A stretch of DNA of 64,000 nucleotides from Arthrobacter sp. OAP107. GTDB lineage: Bacteria > Actinomycetota > Actinomycetes > Actinomycetales > Micrococcaceae. Below are positions 61,794 through 64,000 of the stretch, in pieces. Where the stretch lies: assembly GCF_040546765.1 (NCBI RefSeq), contig NZ_JBEPOK010000001.1:558001-622000 (forward strand). Reading direction: 5' to 3'. The notes under the pieces were generated by a model that worked only from the letters and a program-made list of their open reading frames with translations, did no database searches and was not told where the DNA came from. A program made the translations under genes and the position numbers. Every line of letters starts with the position of its first letter. The first letter of the stretch is position 1.

Positions 61794-61836
61794 ACGGTCC
61801 CGGAACATGCGCACATCATGTTCCGGGGCCGTTTTT
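61794..61836 (+). terminator. Intrinsic terminator of the peptide gene
   Basis: ACGGTCCCGGAACATG (61794-61809) pairs with 61817-61832, one G-U pair, followed by TTTTT. The peptide gene is therefore a monocistronic message. Confidence 0.92.
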
Positions 61837-61875
61837 CTTCCCGGAAACAGCAGCCGTAACCGAGGAGTGGGGACC

Positions 61876-62238
61876 ATGACACGGACAGCACGAAGAGCGG
61901 CCGACGGCCTGCAGCGGACCTTTTTTCTCTGGACCATCGCCGGCACCTCGCTGATCGTGGCCGCGGCTGCCGGTGCCGCCATAGTTGAGGTGTTCCGGGG
62001 AACGGCCGACGCCGGGACTTTCGTCTGGGGGATGATCGGCATTGCGGCGCTGCTGGAATCGGTGGTGCTTTTCGCCGTCGGTCTCCGTTTGCGCCATCGC
62101 TACCTGAATCAGGTCCAAAGCTACGACAGCCGCGGCGGTTACCTGCCGGATGACGGATCCCGCAGGCCAAGGATCACATTGCTGGGTGACGGGCAAGCCA
62201 CCCCGAACATCAACCACCAGAGCCTTGGCGGCAGTTGA
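61876..62238 (+). CDS. Small two-helix membrane protein
   Basis: 120 residues from the ATG at 61876, after GAGGAGTGGGGACC. Hydrophobic helices at about 17-38 (FFLWTIAGTSLIVAAAAGAAIV) and 50-70 (WGMIGIAALLESVVLFAVGL), then a 45-residue charged cytoplasmic or external tail (LRHRYLNQVQSYDSRGG...). No family recognised. It stands between the peptide gene's terminator and the tRNA, so it is a separate transcription unit; any part in the peptide system is unproved. Confidence 0.7.
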   Translation: MTRTARRAADGLQRTFFLWTIAGTSLIVAAAAGAAIVEVFRGTADAGTFVWGMIGIAALLESVVLFAVGLRLRHRYLNQVQSYDSRGGYLPDDGSRRPRITLLGDGQATPNINHQSLGGS

Positions 62239-62304
62239 GCCCGGACGGCCTCAACTGGGTTGGCCGCGGGCGGTAACTGAAGCGACAGAAAGAAAGCAGA
62301 AACA

Positions 62305-62338
62305 GAAAGAGGGCCTCCCCTGGGGGAGGCCCTCTTTC
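62305..62338. terminator. Perfect terminator between the membrane protein and tRNA-Pro
   Basis: GAAAGAGGGCCTCCCC (62305-62320) is inverted at 62323-62338 with a 2-base loop. It can serve the plus-strand gene and the minus-strand tRNA. Confidence 0.92.
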
Positions 62339-62342
62339 CTTG

Positions 62343-62419
<77 letters not shown>

Positions 62420-62513
62420 ATCCGTTGCTGCGAAAGCAACTAAACAAGGATATCCGATACCGGGGCCACATGCGAAATCGGGGTCGGAAGGGACCCGAGA
62501 CGGACCGCCAGGC

Positions 62514-64000
62514 TCAGACCAGCGAGTCCTTCCAAGCGGTGTGGAGCCGGGCGAAGCGGCCGTTGCCGCCGATCAGTTCGTCCGGGATTCCGTCCTCCAC
62601 CACCTGTCCGTCATGGATCACGAGGACCCGGTCCGCGGTTTCCACCGTGGACAGCCGGTGGGCGATGATCAGCGCCGTCCGGGCGCTTTCCCTGGAAGTT
62701 CCCTTGCCGTCCGTGCCGCGCAGCAGCCCGGCGAGCCCGCTCTGCACGAGCCGCTCGGACGGGATGTCCAGCGAGGACGTCGCCTCGTCCAGGATCAGCA
62801 CCGCAGGCCGGGCGAGGAACGCGCGCGCGAAGCTGATGAGCTGGCGCTGGCCCGCGGAGACGCGGCCGCCGCGCTTGTTGACGTCGGTGTCGTAGCCCTC
62901 GGGGAGCTCCATGATGAACTCGTGCGCGCCCACGGCCTTCGCGGCCGCCTCGATCTCCTCGCGCGGCGCGTCCGGCCTGCCCAGGGCGATGTTGTCCGCC
63001 ACAGAGCCGCTGAACAGGAAGGCCTCCTGGGTGACCATCACGATGTTCCGCCGCAGGTCCGCGGTGGCCAGCTGGCGCACATCCACGCCGTCGAGCATCA
63101 CCGAACCGGCGGACACGTCATAGAAACGCGCTATCAGCTTGGCCAGCGTGGACTTGCCGGCCCCGGTCTGGCCCACGAGCGCCACGGTCTGGCCCGCGGG
63201 AATGGTGAGGTTCAGGGCAGGGATGATGAGCGGGCCGCTGCCGTAGCGGAATTCGACGTCCCGGAATTCGACGGCCCCGCGGGCATCGCGCAGTTCCACC
63301 GCGTTCCGCGGCGGGCGCACCGTGGGCACTTCTTCAAGCAGGCCCGAGACCTTCTCCAGCGCGGCCTGCGCGCTTTGGAAGGAGTTGTAGAACATGGCCA
63401 TCTGGTCTACGGGCTGGAAGAAGCGCTTGGTGGAGAGCATGAGGGCCAGCAGCACGCCCACGGCGAGGTCGCCGGTCAGCACCCGGAAGCCGCCGAACAG
63501 CAGCACGGCCGCCACGCAGACGTTGCCGATCAGCACGAGGCCCGGCTGGAAGATGCCGTTCAGGTTGATGGAACGGACCGTTGCCTGCCGGTAGTCCTCG
63601 GCGAGTTCGCCATAGCGTGCGGCGTTTTCGCGCTCCTTGCGGAAGGCCTTGACCGCGCGGATGCCCGTCATGGTCTCGATGAAGTGCACGATCAGCCGGG
63701 CCGAGACCACCCGGGACTGGCGGAACGCGATCTGTGAATGCTTCTGGTACCAGCGGGCCAGGAAGAACATGGGTACGGCCGCGGCCAGCACCACCAGCCC
63801 GCTGCGCCAGTCGAGGGCGAAGATGGTGGCGGCGGTGAACACCATGAAAAGGGCGCCCGAGGTAAGCGAGCTGACTCCCGAGTCCAGAAGTTCGCGCAGC
63901 GCTTCGAGGTCCGAGGTCTGCCGGGCGATGATCCGTCCCGACGTGTACTTTTCGTGGAATTCGAGGCTGAGCCGCTGGGTGTGGCGGAACACCCACAGCC
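62514..64000 (-). CDS. ABC transporter ATP-binding/permease protein (partial, runs off the right edge)
   Basis: The visible part is about 495 residues of a half-transporter; the true start lies beyond 64000 and about 100 N-terminal residues are missing. The transmembrane part ends near FYNSFQSAQAALEKVSGLLEE; the nucleotide-binding domain has Walker A GQTGAGKST, Q-loop TQEAFLF, the signature region GGRVSAGQRQ (VSAGQ instead of LSGGQ) and Walker B AVLILDEATSSLD, then H-loop IAHRLST. Exporter type (MsbA/MdlB). The substrate cannot be told. Its closeness to the peptide gene (about 740 bases, opposite strand) is noted but no link is shown. Confidence 0.93.
   Translation of the reverse strand, partial: LWVFRHTQRLSLEFHEKYTSGRIIARQTSDLEALRELLDSGVSSLTSGALFMVFTAATIFALDWRSGLVVLAAAVPMFFLARWYQKHSQIAFRQSRVVSARLIVHFIETMTGIRAVKAFRKERENAARYGELAEDYRQATVRSINLNGIFQPGLVLIGNVCVAAVLLFGGFRVLTGDLAVGVLLALMLSTKRFFQPVDQMAMFYNSFQSAQAALEKVSGLLEEVPTVRPPRNAVELRDARGAVEFRDVEFRYGSGPLIIPALNLTIPAGQTVALVGQTGAGKSTLAKLIARFYDVSAGSVMLDGVDVRQLATADLRRNIVMVTQEAFLFSGSVADNIALGRPDAPREEIEAAAKAVGAHEFIMELPEGYDTDVNKRGGRVSAGQRQLISFARAFLARPAVLILDEATSSLDIPSERLVQSGLAGLLRGTDGKGTSRESARTALIIAHRLSTVETADRVLVIHDGQVVEDGIPDELIGGNGRFARLHTAWKDSLV

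Overview
The window is high-GC, gene-dense DNA of an actinobacterium, most probably a soil Micrococcaceae of the Arthrobacter/Pseudarthrobacter type. The basis is GTG starts with strong AGGAGG-like ribosome sites, a GAF-ANTAR protein, two Hsp20s, a homodimeric AceE pyruvate dehydrogenase, LigD-type repair DNA, DUF72/DUF1508/App1 proteins and long palindromic intergenic repeats. The genus is inferred from gene content, not from a search.

Layout. 1-23 kb is a mosaic of stress and housekeeping genes: alpha/beta hydrolase, LLM flavoprotein, a P-loop kinase, an orphan histidine-kinase ATPase domain, TetR with a perfect 18-bp operator, two Hsp20s, GAF-ANTAR, PAP2 phosphatase, an AAA+ ATPase with a glycine-rich tail, GH1 and GH15 glycosidases, an App1 phosphatase, DUF72, HAD phosphatase and a zinc alcohol dehydrogenase. 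24-54 kb is a purine/ureide catabolic island with supporting carbon metabolism: ureidoglycine aminohydrolase, an HpcH/HpaI-like protein, malate synthase, malic enzyme, an IclR regulator, NCS2 permease, uricase, an 8-oxoguanine-deaminase-like gene broken by one frameshift, guanine deaminase GuaD, a second NCS2 permease, XdhC, the FAD subunit and a fused 2Fe-2S/Mo subunit of xanthine dehydrogenase, a MocA-like cytidylyltransferase, AceE, an N-terminally truncated NCS1 permease, an Asp/Glu/hydantoin-racemase-family protein, an SDR and DctA. A LigD polymerase-domain protein sits inside this island. 54-64 kb holds an SCP2-like protein, asparaginase II, a membrane-anchored sulfite-oxidase-like enzyme, purD-purC, an XRE-TPR regulator divergent from a small secreted repeat peptide, a small membrane protein, tRNA-Pro(CGG) and an ABC exporter that runs off the right edge.

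How the genes work together. Guanine and xanthine would be deaminated and oxidised to urate, and ureides would end as glyoxylate. Malate synthase, malic enzyme and pyruvate dehydrogenase together form a dicarboxylic acid cycle that burns glyoxylate. A recurring 17-bp quasi-palindrome (consensus about DTTYCRYRWTRYGRAWW) lies before malic enzyme, iclR, guaD, aceE, the NCS1 remnant and (twice, 21 bp apart) dctA, so one IclR-type factor may control the whole route. Uricase has a structured leader containing an intrinsic terminator.

The most striking candidate for an undescribed system is at 60.1-61.8 kb. A 420-residue XRE-HTH/TPR regulator is divergent from a 77-residue Sec-exported precursor carrying three identical IGNWPDPM repeats, the last at the exact C terminus and all three differing only by synonymous codons. 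The layout resembles RRNPP-type peptide-pheromone signalling.
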